Assembly (NCBI RefSeq): GCF_000213055.1
Contig: NZ_CM001165.1
Location: forward strand, 372,001 to 436,000
Source of the DNA: Streptomyces sp. Tu6071
Lineage (GTDB): Bacteria; Actinomycetota; Actinomycetes; Streptomycetales; Streptomycetaceae
Direction: 5' to 3'
Length of the DNA: 64,000 bases
Made by a program: the position numbers and the translations under genes. Shown here in pieces: positions 36,351 to 44,807 of the stretch (within the stretch, counting starts at the first letter, position 1; every line of letters begins with the position of its first letter). The notes beneath the pieces are model-generated. The model did no database searches. It saw only the letters and a program-made list of their open reading frames with translations, and had not been told where the DNA came from.

Positions 36351-36863
36351 GTCTCTCGTCTCCCCCGGTGATCGTCCGGCCGGGCAGCGGTGCGCCGCCC
36401 TGTCCCGGTCACCTGTCGTCAAGAACGGCTCTGCCGTTCCCACGGTTCCAGTGGAGACCCGATACGGCCACCGGGGCAACCCTGATCTTTCTCAGGGTTA
36501 CCCACGGCCCGCCGTCGCAGAACCACCCGGAGCACCTTCCGCAGCACCGCCCGAACCGCCCCTCCCGGAGCCCCGCACACCGTCTCCCGGGGCCGCCGCC
36601 CCGCTCCCCCGCGCCCGTCCCGCGATTCGCTCCCGTAAACCTTTCGCCACCGTCGCGCCGAGGCACACCACCGGTCCCGCCTGCGGTCGAACGAGCGCCG
36701 GGAACACGGCCCCGGCCTTTCATTCGCTCCAGCGATTGGCAGGGCGGCCCGCGTCCGCGAGCGTGGGACACGTCGCAACCGGCGGGGCACGGGGCAGGAC
36801 GCCGCGCCGGACCGGAGGGCACGCCCGTGCCCCCGGCTGTCGTCACCCAACGGGAGAACCCAC
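36351..36863. other. 513-base intergenic region
   Basis: No gene seen. It holds two small perfect hairpins on the plus strand (AACGG/CCGTT at 36424-36438 and AACCCTGA/TCAGGGTT at 36478-36499), then about 250 C-rich bases leading to the promoter side of the secreted-protein gene. Confidence 0.5.
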
Positions 36864-37211
36864 ATGCTCGGTACGAAGATGAAGCGCGCCCTCGCGATGG
36901 GCGGGGCGAGCCTCGCGCTCGCCGGGGCGGGCGTCATGGCCGCGAGCCCCGCCTTCGCCGCCACCACCGTCGTCGCCTGGACCCACGGCAACGTCCACGC
37001 CGGGCCCGCGAAGGGCGAGCGGGTGGTCAGCTACGTCAACGCCAACTACAGCTACACGGGTCTGTGCTGGCTGGAGGGCGACCTCGTCAACGACCACGGC
37101 ATCAGCAACCGCAACTGGGTCCGCCTCCAGCTCAACAGCGGCGGGATCGGCTACGTCAGCGCCGTCTACCTGAAGGGCAACGACAAGGGCAACATGCCCA
37201 ACCACTGCTGA
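36864..37211 (+). CDS. Small secreted protein, SH3-like
   Basis: 115 residues. A Sec signal peptide (MKRALAMGGASLALAGAGVM, cut after AFA) leaves a ~83-residue mature domain with two cysteines (GLCWLEG and the C-terminal PNHC), likely bonded outside the cell. The strands VVAWTHGNVHAGPAKGERVV, NRNWVRLQLNSGGIGYVSAV and YLKGN resemble bacterial SH3 domains of small Streptomyces exoproteins. Either of two in-frame ATGs could be used (the second begins MKRAL). A strong terminator follows. Confidence 0.8.
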   Translation: MLGTKMKRALAMGGASLALAGAGVMAASPAFAATTVVAWTHGNVHAGPAKGERVVSYVNANYSYTGLCWLEGDLVNDHGISNRNWVRLQLNSGGIGYVSAVYLKGNDKGNMPNHC

Positions 37212-37227
37212 CCCCGGCCGCACGCGC

Positions 37228-37268
37228 GGTGGGCCCCGCCTCCCCTGGTCCGGGAGGCGGGGCCCACC
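37228..37268. terminator. Bidirectional terminator
   Basis: A perfect 17-base stem, GGTGGGCCCCGCCTCCC with GGGAGGCGGGGCCCACC, and a seven-base loop. It sits between the convergent secreted-protein gene and xylA and should stop transcription from both sides. Confidence 0.88.
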
Positions 37269-37301
37269 GCCGTCGGGGTCGCGGGGCCGCGACCGACGGG
37301 T

Positions 37302-38468
37302 TCAGCCCTTGACGCCCAGCAGGTGGTCCGTCGCGAGCTGGTCGAGCGCCTCGAAGGCCATGCCGCGCTCGGCGGCGGCCTCCACGTCGAAGTCCTCGTA
37401 CGCGCTCTTGTCGCCGAGCAGCGAGGCGAGACCGTCCTCGGCGGTGGGCAGGGCGAGCTGGTCGAGGCGCGCGGTCTTCAGCGCCTCCTGGACCTTCGGG
37501 TCCGCGCGGAAGGCGGCGGCGCGCTCCTTGAGGATGAGGTAGTTGCGCATGCAGCCCGCGGCCGAGGCCCACACGCCGTCGAAGTCCTCGGTCCGCGGCG
37601 GCTTGAAGTCGAAGTGGCGCGGGCCCTCGTACCCGGCGGTCTCCAGGAGGTCGACGAGCCAGAACGCGTTGCGCAGGTCGCCGGCGCCGAAGCGCAGGTC
37701 CTGGTCGTACTTGATGCCGTTCTGGCCGTTGAGGTCGAGGTGGAAGAGCTTGCCCGACCACAGCGCCTGCGCGATGCCGTGCGCGAAGTTCAGCCCGGCC
37801 ATCTGCTCGTGGCCGGTCTCCGGGTTGACGCCGTACAGCTCCGGGCGCTCCAGGCGCTCGATGAAGGCGAGGGCGTGGCCGACGGTGGGGAGCAGGATGT
37901 CGCCGCGCGGCTCGTTGGGCTTGGGCTCGATGGCGAAGCGGAGGTCGTAGCCCTGCTCGATGACGTACTCGCCGAGGAGGTCGAACGCCTCCTTCATGCG
38001 GTCGAGCGCGAGGCGGATGTCCTTCGCGCCGCCGGACTCGGCGCCCTCCCGGCCGCCCCAGGCGACGTACGTCTCGGCGCCGAGTTCGGCGGCCAGGTCG
38101 ATGTTGCGGATGACCTTGCGCAGTGCGTAGCGGCGCACGTCGCGGTCGTTCGAGGTGAAGCCGCCGTCCTTGAAGACGGGGTGCGTGAAGAGGTTCGTCG
38201 TCGCCATCGGGACGACGAGGCCGTGCGTGTCGAGCGCCTCGCGGAAGCGCTTGACGATGCGCTCGCGCTCGGCGTCGGTGGAGCCGAAGGGGATGAGGTC
38301 GTCGTCGTGGAAGGTGACCCCCCAGGCGCCGAGTTCGGCCAGGCGGCGCACGGATTCGACCGGGTCGAGCGCGGGGCGGGTGGCGTCCCCGAAGGGGTCC
38401 CGGCCCTGCCAGCCGACGGTCCACAGACCGAAGCTGAACTTGTCCTCGGGGGTGGGCTGGTAGTTCAT
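37302..38468 (-). CDS. xylA: Xylose isomerase
   Basis: 388 residues, the length of Streptomyces class I xylose isomerases. Signature segments are [55 protein letters not shown] (metal-binding Glu and substrate-binding Lys), [39 protein letters not shown], and [10 protein letters not shown]. It interconverts D-xylose and D-xylulose with Mg2+ or Co2+ in the cytoplasm. It is divergent from xylB; a ROK regulator lies beyond xylB, giving the usual Streptomyces xylose utilisation locus. No xylose transporter is in the window. Confidence 0.98.
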   Translation of the reverse strand: MNYQPTPEDKFSFGLWTVGWQGRDPFGDATRPALDPVESVRRLAELGAWGVTFHDDDLIPFGSTDAERERIVKRFREALDTHGLVVPMATTNLFTHPVFKDGGFTSNDRDVRRYALRKVIRNIDLAAELGAETYVAWGGREGAESGGAKDIRLALDRMKEAFDLLGEYVIEQGYDLRFAIEPKPNEPRGDILLPTVGHALAFIERLERPELYGVNPETGHEQMAGLNFAHGIAQALWSGKLFHLDLNGQNGIKYDQDLRFGAGDLRNAFWLVDLLETAGYEGPRHFDFKPPRTEDFDGVWASAAGCMRNYLILKERAAAFRADPKVQEALKTARLDQLALPTAEDGLASLLGDKSAYEDFDVEAAAERGMAFEALDQLATDHLLGVKG

Positions 38469-38509
38469 GCGGCTCCCTCGCCATCGTGTCGTGCGTGCCG
38501 TGGCCTATT

Positions 38510-38540
38510 TCGTCATGGCGCTTAACAAATTAGACTCCCG
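38510..38540. promoter_or_regulatory. AT-rich patch in the xylA-xylB gap, candidate XylR operator
   Basis: TCATGGCGCTTAACAAATTA (from 38513) is the only AT-rich stretch in the divergent gap. On the xylA strand it reads CTAATTTGTTAAG, like one half of ROK/XylR operators such as TTAGTTTGTT of Bacillus. A second arm is not clear. Could equally be a promoter element. Confidence 0.35.
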
Positions 38541-38683
38541 AAGCCCGGCTGTGAAGAGCGGGTGCCGATTCGGCCCCGTCGGGCGGGTGTCTCGCGGTGC
38601 CGGAAGGAGTAGGACACGGTGGTGGGATCAGCTGGCGGGACGCCGTTCCGGGACGCGGGCGGCGGCGCGATGGGAGGACGAGG

Positions 38684-40135
38684 ATGACAGCCGGGGAGCA
38701 GGCCGAAGGGCCGTACGTGGTCGGGATCGACACCTCGACGCAGTCCACGAAGGCGCTGGTGGTGGACGTGGCCACGGGGCGGGTCGTGGCGAGCGGGCAG
38801 GCCCCGCACACGGTCACGACGGGGGCGGGCCGCGAGTCGGACCCGCGGCAGTGGTGGGGCGCGCTGCTGAGCGCCCTGGAGCAGTGCGGGCCGCTCGCGC
38901 GGCAGGCGGCGGCCGTCTCGGTGGGCGGCCAGCAGCACGGGCTCGTGACGCTCGACGCGGCCGGGGAGCCCGTGCGGCCCGCGCTGCTGTGGAACGACGT
39001 GCGCTCGGCTCCGCAGGCCCGGGAGCTCGTCGAGCGGCAGGGCGGGCCCGCGTGGTGGGCGGAGCGGGCCGGGAGCGTGCCGGGGTCCTCGTTCACGGTC
39101 ACGAAGTGGGCGTGGCTCGCGGAGCACGAGCCGGAGGCGGCGAAGGCAGTGGCGGCGGTACGGCTGCCGCACGACTACCTCACCGAGCGGCTGACCGGCG
39201 AGGGCACAACGGACCGGGGCGACGTCTCGGGCACGGGCTGGTGGGCGGCGGGCCCGGAGACGTACGACGAGGAGATCCTGGGCCTCGTGGGTCTCGACGC
39301 GGCGAAGCTGCCGCGCGTCGTGGGCCCCGGCGAGGTCGCGGGGACGGTACGGGGCGACACGCTGCCCTTCGCGCGCGGCACCCTCGTCGCCGCGGGGACC
39401 GGGGACAACGCCGCAGCCGCGCTCGGGCTCGGGCTGCGCCCCGGGACGCCGGTGCTGAGCCTCGGCACCTCGGGCACGGTGTACGCGGTATCGCCGCGCC
39501 GCCCCGCCGACCCGAGCGGTACGGTCGCGGGCTTCGCCGCCGCGCACGGCGACTGGCTGCCGCTCGCCTGCACGCTCAACTGCACGCTCGCCGTGGACCG
39601 GGTCGCCGCCCTCCTCGGCCTCGACCGCGAGGCCGTCGAGCCCGGCGGGGCGCTGAGCTTCCTGCCGTACCTCGACGGGGAGCGCACCCCGAACCTGCCG
39701 GGCGCCTCCGGGCTCCTCACCGGGCTGCGCCACGACACGAGCGGCGGCCAGCTGCTCCAGGCCGCGTACGACGGGGCCGTGTACTCGCTCCTCGACGCGC
39801 TCGGCCTCGTGCTCGACGGCGAGGGGGACGAGAACGAGCCGCTGCTGCTCATCGGCGGCGGGGCGCGCGGGCGGGCCTGGCAGGAGACCGTCCTGCGGCT
39901 CTCGGGGCGCCCGGTGCGGGTCCCGGAGGCGAAGGAGCTCGTCGCGCTCGGCGCCGCCGCGCAGGCGGCCGGGCTCCTGACGGGCGAGGACCCGGCGGCC
40001 GTGGCCCGGCGCTGGGACACGGCGCGCGGGCCCCTCCTGGACCCCGTCGCCAAGGACCACGAGACCCTCGCGCGGATCTCCGGGGTACTCTCCGACGCGG
40101 CGCCCCTCCTCGAAGGGACCCCGGTCACGGACTGA
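38684..40135 (+). CDS. xylB: Xylulokinase
   Basis: 483 residues of the FGGY kinase family. The N-terminal phosphate loop VVGIDTSTQSTKALVVDVAT (~12-31), VSVGGQQHGLVTLDAAGEPV, ALLWNDVRS, the catalytic-Asp region GTTDRGDVSGTGWWA, VAAGTGDNAAAALGLGLRPG and LLLIGGGARGRAWQETV at the C-terminal ATP site are all present. It phosphorylates D-xylulose to feed the pentose phosphate pathway. GGAGGACGAGG precedes the ATG. It is divergent from xylA. Confidence 0.96.
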   Translation: MTAGEQAEGPYVVGIDTSTQSTKALVVDVATGRVVASGQAPHTVTTGAGRESDPRQWWGALLSALEQCGPLARQAAAVSVGGQQHGLVTLDAAGEPVRPALLWNDVRSAPQARELVERQGGPAWWAERAGSVPGSSFTVTKWAWLAEHEPEAAKAVAAVRLPHDYLTERLTGEGTTDRGDVSGTGWWAAGPETYDEEILGLVGLDAAKLPRVVGPGEVAGTVRGDTLPFARGTLVAAGTGDNAAAALGLGLRPGTPVLSLGTSGTVYAVSPRRPADPSGTVAGFAAAHGDWLPLACTLNCTLAVDRVAALLGLDREAVEPGGALSFLPYLDGERTPNLPGASGLLTGLRHDTSGGQLLQAAYDGAVYSLLDALGLVLDGEGDENEPLLLIGGGARGRAWQETVLRLSGRPVRVPEAKELVALGAAAQAAGLLTGEDPAAVARRWDTARGPLLDPVAKDHETLARISGVLSDAAPLLEGTPVTD

Positions 40136-40145
40136 GCGGCCACAG

Positions 40146-40172
40146 GGGGGCGCGGCCCGGTTCCGCGCCCCC
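40146..40172 (+). terminator. Terminator after xylB
   Basis: GGGGGCGCGG and CCGCGCCCCC form a perfect 10-base stem with a seven-base loop, starting ten bases after the xylB stop. A second perfect palindrome, CGCCGGGAGCGCTCCCGGCG, follows at 40191-40210 and may add to termination or bind a regulator. Confidence 0.75.
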
Positions 40173-40414
40173 GGACGGCGCGCGGTGCCGCGCCGGGAGC
40201 GCTCCCGGCGGCAGACGAGGAAAGCGGGGCGAGTGATGTTGATGGCGGTACGGGGGTGCGGGAGAGCCGTGTCCAGGGCGAGTGCCCGCTTCCGGCGGGA
40301 GGCGCCCCCGACCGGGGGCACGACACCGGGCTCAGCCCCGGACCGTGCTCCCCGAACGCCGGAGCGGCCGGAGCTTTGCGCCGTTCCCCTCTCCCCCACC
40401 CCCGAGGAGCCCCG

Positions 40415-41584
40415 ATGACCGCCGCGTTGCCGGACACCCAGCAGGGGATGCGCCGGCGGAACCTCGCGCGGGTGCTGCACACCGTGGCCGCGCACGGGCC
40501 TTTGTCGCGGGCCGCTGTCGCGACGCGGATCGGGCTCACCAGGGCTGCCGTGTCGACCCTCGTGGACGAGCTGATCCGGGCCGGGTTCCTCGACGAGCTG
40601 GGGCCCGAGCGGCCCGGACGGGTCGGGCGGCCGGGGTCGGCGCTCGCGGTGAGCGCGCGGGGACCGGCGGGGCTCGGCGCGGAGATCGGCGTCGACCAGC
40701 TGTCCGTGTGCGCGGTGGACCTGAGCGGCACGGTGCGGGCGCGGGTCGTGCGTCCCGTCGACAACCGGGAGCGCGCGGCGAAGCCCGTGCTCGCCGAACT
40801 CGCGGCAATCGTGGACGAGGTACGCGTCGCCGCCGAGGCGCTCGGGCTGCGGCCCGCCGGGCTCGCGGTCGCCGTGCCCGGACTCGTCGAGCGCGACCGC
40901 CCCTTCGTGGTGCGCGCGCCCAACCTCGGCTGGACGGACACCGACCTCGGGCCGCTGCTGCCCGAGGGTCTGCCCGTGACGGTCGACAACGAGGCGAACT
41001 TCGGGGCTCTCGCCGAGCTGTGGACCGGCGGGGGCGCGCACGAGAACTTCGTGCACGTCTCGGCCGCGATCGGGATCGGCGCCGCCGTCGTGCTCGGCGG
41101 TGAACTGCTGCGCGGGACACGGGGGTTCGCGGGCGAGCTGGGGCATGTGCCGGTCCGCCCCGAGGGGCCCTCGTGCCCGTGCGGGGGGCGCGGCTGCCTG
41201 GAGCAGTACGCGGGGCAGGAGGCCGTGTGGCGCGCGGCGGGCCTCGCTCCGGGGCAGGAGCCGGTCGGGCTGCTCGCGCAGCGCGCCGCGGAGGGCGACA
41301 AGGCGGTCCTCAAGGCGCTGCGCGGCGCGGGGAGCGCGCTCGGGATCGCGCTCTCGGGCGCGGTCAACCTCCTCGACCCGGAGGGTGTCGTGCTCGGCGG
41401 CTCGCTCTCGCCGCTCGCGGAGTGGCTGCTCCCGCCGCTGCGCCGCGAGCTGACCCGCCGCACGGCGACGGCGAACCGCCCGGTGACGGTCTCGCGGCTC
41501 GGCCGCGAGGGCCCGCTCCTCGGCGCGGCGCACTCGGTGGTGCGAGCGGTGCTCGACGACCCTGTGTCGCTCACGGCGGAGTGA
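40415..41584 (+). CDS. xylR: ROK-family transcriptional regulator (XylR-like)
   Basis: 389 residues. The N-terminal winged helix-turn-helix is RRRNLARVLHTVAAHGPLSR then AAVATRIGLTRAAVSTLVDE. The ROK sugar-kinase-like body has VTVDNEANFGALAELW, AAIGIGAAVVLGGELLRGTR, GFAGELGHVPV and the zinc motif CPCGGRGCLEQYAGQ. Next to xylAB it most likely represses them until xylose binds. It is separated from xylB by a terminator and ~280 bases, so it has its own promoter; GAGGAG precedes the ATG. Confidence 0.93.
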   Translation: MTAALPDTQQGMRRRNLARVLHTVAAHGPLSRAAVATRIGLTRAAVSTLVDELIRAGFLDELGPERPGRVGRPGSALAVSARGPAGLGAEIGVDQLSVCAVDLSGTVRARVVRPVDNRERAAKPVLAELAAIVDEVRVAAEALGLRPAGLAVAVPGLVERDRPFVVRAPNLGWTDTDLGPLLPEGLPVTVDNEANFGALAELWTGGGAHENFVHVSAAIGIGAAVVLGGELLRGTRGFAGELGHVPVRPEGPSCPCGGRGCLEQYAGQEAVWRAAGLAPGQEPVGLLAQRAAEGDKAVLKALRGAGSALGIALSGAVNLLDPEGVVLGGSLSPLAEWLLPPLRRELTRRTATANRPVTVSRLGREGPLLGAAHSVVRAVLDDPVSLTAE

Positions 41585-41744
41585 GCGGGGCCGGGTGAAC
41601 GCCGAGCTGGACGCGCGTCACCCCGCCTGCCCTGTACGGGAGTTCGCCGTCTTCCGCGCGGCGGCGCCACCCCGTACCGTGCCTCGTACCCGATCCCCGT
41701 CCCGACCGGGCGGGGCCCACCCCCCACCAGGAGGCGGAACCGCC

Positions 41745-42347
41745 GTGGAACACTCCGGACCCGCGCCCAGCCGCCGCACCCTCCTCAGAGGCACCGCGCT
41801 CGCCGTCGTGCCCGCCGCGCTGCTCACCGGGCCCCCGGCCGCCGCCGCGAAGCCGGCCGCTGTCGACCACCCGGGCGCCGAGTGGGTGCCCGCGAGCACC
41901 TCCAACTACACGGTCGCGAACCGGCCCGCGCAGTACCCGGTCGAGTACGTGGTGATCCACGTGACGCAGGAGTACTTCGCGGACACCCTCGCCATCTTCC
42001 AGAACCCGGCGAAGCAGGTCACCGCGCACTACGTGGTGCGCTCGGCGGACGGCCACATCGCGCAGTGCGTGCGCGAGAAGGACGTCGCCTGGCATGCCGG
42101 GAACTGGGACTACAACACCCGCAGCATCGGCATCGAGCACGAGGGCTGGGTCGACAAGCCCCAGTACTTCACGAACGCGATGTTCGAGGCGTCGGCCGGG
42201 CTCACCGCCTCCGTGTGCGACCGCTACGGCATCCCGAAGGACAGGGAGCACATCCTGGGGCACGTCGAGGTGCCCGGCACCGACCACACCGACCCCGGCG
42301 CGCTGTGGGACTGGACGAAGTACATCCGGCTCGTCAACCTGGCCTGA
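41745..42347 (+). CDS. Secreted N-acetylmuramoyl-L-alanine amidase (Amidase_2)
   Basis: 200 residues. The N-terminus PSRRTLLRGTALAVVPAALL is a Tat signal (twin arginine) with a cut site at AAA. The catalytic domain shows EYVVIHVTQEYFADTLAIFQ (first zinc histidine), SAHYVV-like TAHYVVRSADGHIAQCV, SIGIEHEGW, and the C-terminal HVEVPGTDHTDPGALWDW with the second histidine and the DHTDPG signature. It cleaves the bond between muramic acid and L-alanine in peptidoglycan outside the cell. The GTG at 41745 follows AGGAGG. Confidence 0.92.
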   Translation: MEHSGPAPSRRTLLRGTALAVVPAALLTGPPAAAAKPAAVDHPGAEWVPASTSNYTVANRPAQYPVEYVVIHVTQEYFADTLAIFQNPAKQVTAHYVVRSADGHIAQCVREKDVAWHAGNWDYNTRSIGIEHEGWVDKPQYFTNAMFEASAGLTASVCDRYGIPKDREHILGHVEVPGTDHTDPGALWDWTKYIRLVNLA

Positions 42348-42363
42348 CGCGCGGCCCGCGGGC

Positions 42364-43551
42364 TCACAGCACCCGGTGCAGCCAGCCGTGCCGGTCCTCG
42401 GTCCTGCCGTACTGGAGGTCGAGGACCGTGCGGCGCAGGGCGAGCGTCGTCGGGCCCGGCGTGCCGTCGCCGACCGTGAAGGCGTGGCCCGCGCCCTTGA
42501 AGCCGGTGACGGGGGTGAGGACGGCGGCCGTCCCCGCGGCGAAGACCTCGGTCACGGTGCCGTCCTCGGCGCCCGCGCGCAACTCCGCGAGCGAGATGGC
42601 GCGTTCGACGGGCCGCAGGCCGAGTTCGGGGGCCAGGGCGAGGACGGTGTCGCGCGTGACGCCTTCGAGGATCGTGCCGAGCGCCGGGGTGAGGAGTTCG
42701 CCGTCGCGCGTCACGAGGCACAGGTTCATCGTGCCGGACTCCTCGATCGTGCCGCGGCCCGCGCTGTCGAGGTAGAGCACCTGCTCGCAGCCGTTCTCGC
42801 GCGCCTCGGTCTGCGCGGCGAGGCTCCCGGCGTAGTTGCCGCCGCACTTGGCGGCGCCCGTGCCGCCGATCGCCGCGCGCGAGTACGTCTCGGTGACCCA
42901 CAGCGTGACCCCGGTGACGCCGGAGGGGAAGTACGGTCCGGCGGGGCTCGCGATGACGCGGAAGAGTGCCTCGGCGGAGGGGCGGACGCCGAGGAAGGAC
43001 TCGGTGGCGATGAGGAAGGGGCGGAGGTAGAGACTCTGCTCGCCGGAGCCGGACGCGGAGGAATCGGGCGCGGAGGGATCGGACACGGAGGGGCCGGACG
43101 TGGAGGGATCTGGGCCCGGCGTCGCGGCCCCGCCGCCCGCGCCCCCGTCCGGCTCCGGCACCCACGCCGCGTCGGCCCGTACCAGCTCCTCCACGGCCCG
43201 TACGAAGGCGGCCTCGGGAAGCTCGGGGAGGGCGAGGCGGCGCGCGGAGCGGGCGAAGCGGCGCGCGTTGTCGCCCGGCCTGAAGAGCCACACGCCGCCG
43301 TCCGCGTGCCGGTACGCCTTGAGCCCCTCGAAGATCTCCTGTCCGTAGTGGAAGACGGCGGCGCCCGGGTGGAGCGTGAACGGCGCGAGCGGGCGGACGC
43401 CGCCGTCGTGCCAGCCGTGCTCCGCGTCCCACGCGGCGACGGCCATGTGGTCGGTGAACCAGCGGCCGAAGCCGGGGTCGGCGAGGATCGCGCGACGCTC
43501 GGCGCCGGGGACCGGGGCAGCGGTGCGGTCGAGGGGGAAGTCGAGGCTCAT
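42364..43551 (-). CDS. ilvE: Branched-chain amino acid aminotransferase with a low-complexity insertion
   Basis: 395 residues of PLP fold-type IV. Characteristic are FHYGQEIFEGLKAYRHADGG, the arginine segment LYLRPFLIATESFLGVRPSA, the PLP-lysine region GTGAAKCGGNYAGSLAAQTE (~234), EESGTMNLCLV, and ILEGVTRDTVLALAPELGLR. It makes Leu, Ile and Val from their 2-oxo acids. Odd: residues ~130-168 are an inserted Gly/Ser/Pro/Asp-rich stretch (PGPDPSTSGPSVSDPSAPDS), encoded by degenerate short repeats around 43045-43150 and lengthening the usual ~360-residue enzyme. AGGAAGAG precedes the ATG. Confidence 0.94.
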   Translation of the reverse strand: MSLDFPLDRTAAPVPGAERRAILADPGFGRWFTDHMAVAAWDAEHGWHDGGVRPLAPFTLHPGAAVFHYGQEIFEGLKAYRHADGGVWLFRPGDNARRFARSARRLALPELPEAAFVRAVEELVRADAAWVPEPDGGAGGGAATPGPDPSTSGPSVSDPSAPDSSASGSGEQSLYLRPFLIATESFLGVRPSAEALFRVIASPAGPYFPSGVTGVTLWVTETYSRAAIGGTGAAKCGGNYAGSLAAQTEARENGCEQVLYLDSAGRGTIEESGTMNLCLVTRDGELLTPALGTILEGVTRDTVLALAPELGLRPVERAISLAELRAGAEDGTVTEVFAAGTAAVLTPVTGFKGAGHAFTVGDGTPGPTTLALRRTVLDLQYGRTEDRHGWLHRVL

Positions 43552-43636
43552 ACGCTCTTCCTGACGGTCGGCTGCCCGGCATGCTAGCCCTCGTTCCCGC
43601 CCCCGCCGGAGAGGAGGCCGGGGCGGGGGCGCCGCG

Positions 43637-44572
43637 TCAGCCGAGGGCGCGCACGACGACCTGCGTGGCCTCGGCGAGGAGCTGGTCGTCGGCTTCCGCC
43701 GCGCGCTCGTCGCGGTAGCTGAGGAGGGTGAGGACGAGCGGGGCACGCCCCGGCGGGCGGATCACCGCGATGTCGTCGCGCGCGCCGTGGTAACTCCCCG
43801 TCCCCGTCTTGTCCTCGACCGTCCAGCCCTTCGGCACGCCCGCGCGGATCGTCGCGTCCCCGGTGGTGTTGGCCCGCAACCAGCCGGTCAGGCGCTCGCG
43901 TTCGGGCGCGGCGAGGACGTCGCCGAGGGTGTAGGCGCGCAGGTTCGCGGTGAGCTGGCGGGGCGTCGTCGTGTCGTGGGTCTCGCCGGGTGTCCAGCGG
44001 CTCAGGAGCGGTTCGACGCGTTCCATGCGCGTGACGCGGTCGCCCGTCGCCGTCCGGACGAGCGCGCCGAGCGCGCGGGGGCCGCCGAGGTCGGCGAGGA
44101 GGACGTTGGCGGCGGTGTTGTCGCTGTAGCGGATCGCGGCGTCGCACAGCGCCTCGCGGCTCAGCCCGGTGCCCGCGTGCTTCTCGGTGACGGGCGAGTT
44201 GGCGACGAGGTCCTTCTTGTCGTACCGCAGGACGTGGTCCATACCGGCGAGGCCGTGCTTCTTGAGCACGGCCCCGGCGAGGAGCGCCTTGAAGGTCGAG
44301 TTGTACGAGAAGCGGGTGTCGGCGTGCCAGGCGACCTCGCGCCCGCTGCCCAGGTCCACCGCGTGGACGCCGAGATGGGCCCCGTACCTGCGCTCCAGCG
44401 CGGTGAACTCGGCGGCCTCGTCGACGGTACGGGCCGCGGGTGAACCGCTCGACTGCCGTGCGGGGCCCGGCCGCGCGGGGGCCTCCTGGCCGGCGTCCGT
44501 CCCGCACGCGGTGAGCGGCAGCAGACAGAGCGCGGCGGCGACGAGCGCGGGGCGGATGCGGGCGGGGCGCAT
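43637..44572 (-). CDS. Class A beta-lactamase, lipoprotein
   Basis: 311 residues. A lipoprotein signal ends in LLPLTAC. The class A motifs are complete: SxxK as NSTFKALLAG (~91), SDN as RYSDNTAANV (~148), the omega-loop glutamate in MERVEPLLSRWTPGETHD, and KTG as EDKTGTGSYHGARDD (~253). It hydrolyses beta-lactam rings on the outer face of the membrane. No BlaR/BlaI or penicillin-binding gene is adjacent; the neighbour on the same strand downstream is ilvE. Confidence 0.96.
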   Translation of the reverse strand: MRPARIRPALVAAALCLLPLTACGTDAGQEAPARPGPARQSSGSPAARTVDEAAEFTALERRYGAHLGVHAVDLGSGREVAWHADTRFSYNSTFKALLAGAVLKKHGLAGMDHVLRYDKKDLVANSPVTEKHAGTGLSREALCDAAIRYSDNTAANVLLADLGGPRALGALVRTATGDRVTRMERVEPLLSRWTPGETHDTTTPRQLTANLRAYTLGDVLAAPERERLTGWLRANTTGDATIRAGVPKGWTVEDKTGTGSYHGARDDIAVIRPPGRAPLVLTLLSYRDERAAEADDQLLAEATQVVVRALG

Positions 44573-44807
44573 GGGGCGTACCTCCGGAGCGGCGTGGGGA
44601 CCTGGGCGCGGGAGGGTGGTCCCGCCGCGCCATCCCATCACCCCGGGGGCTCGGTGACGACTCCGGCGCGGGTTCGCGCGCGTCGTACGCCTTTGCCCCC
44701 GTGACGTCGGCGGGGCGCCGCGCGTTCTCGGTACGGGGCCCGCACGGCGCCCCTCCCCCCTGTCCCCCAGCACGTCCGCGCCAGCGCGCGCGCCCGGAGT
44801 CGCCCGT

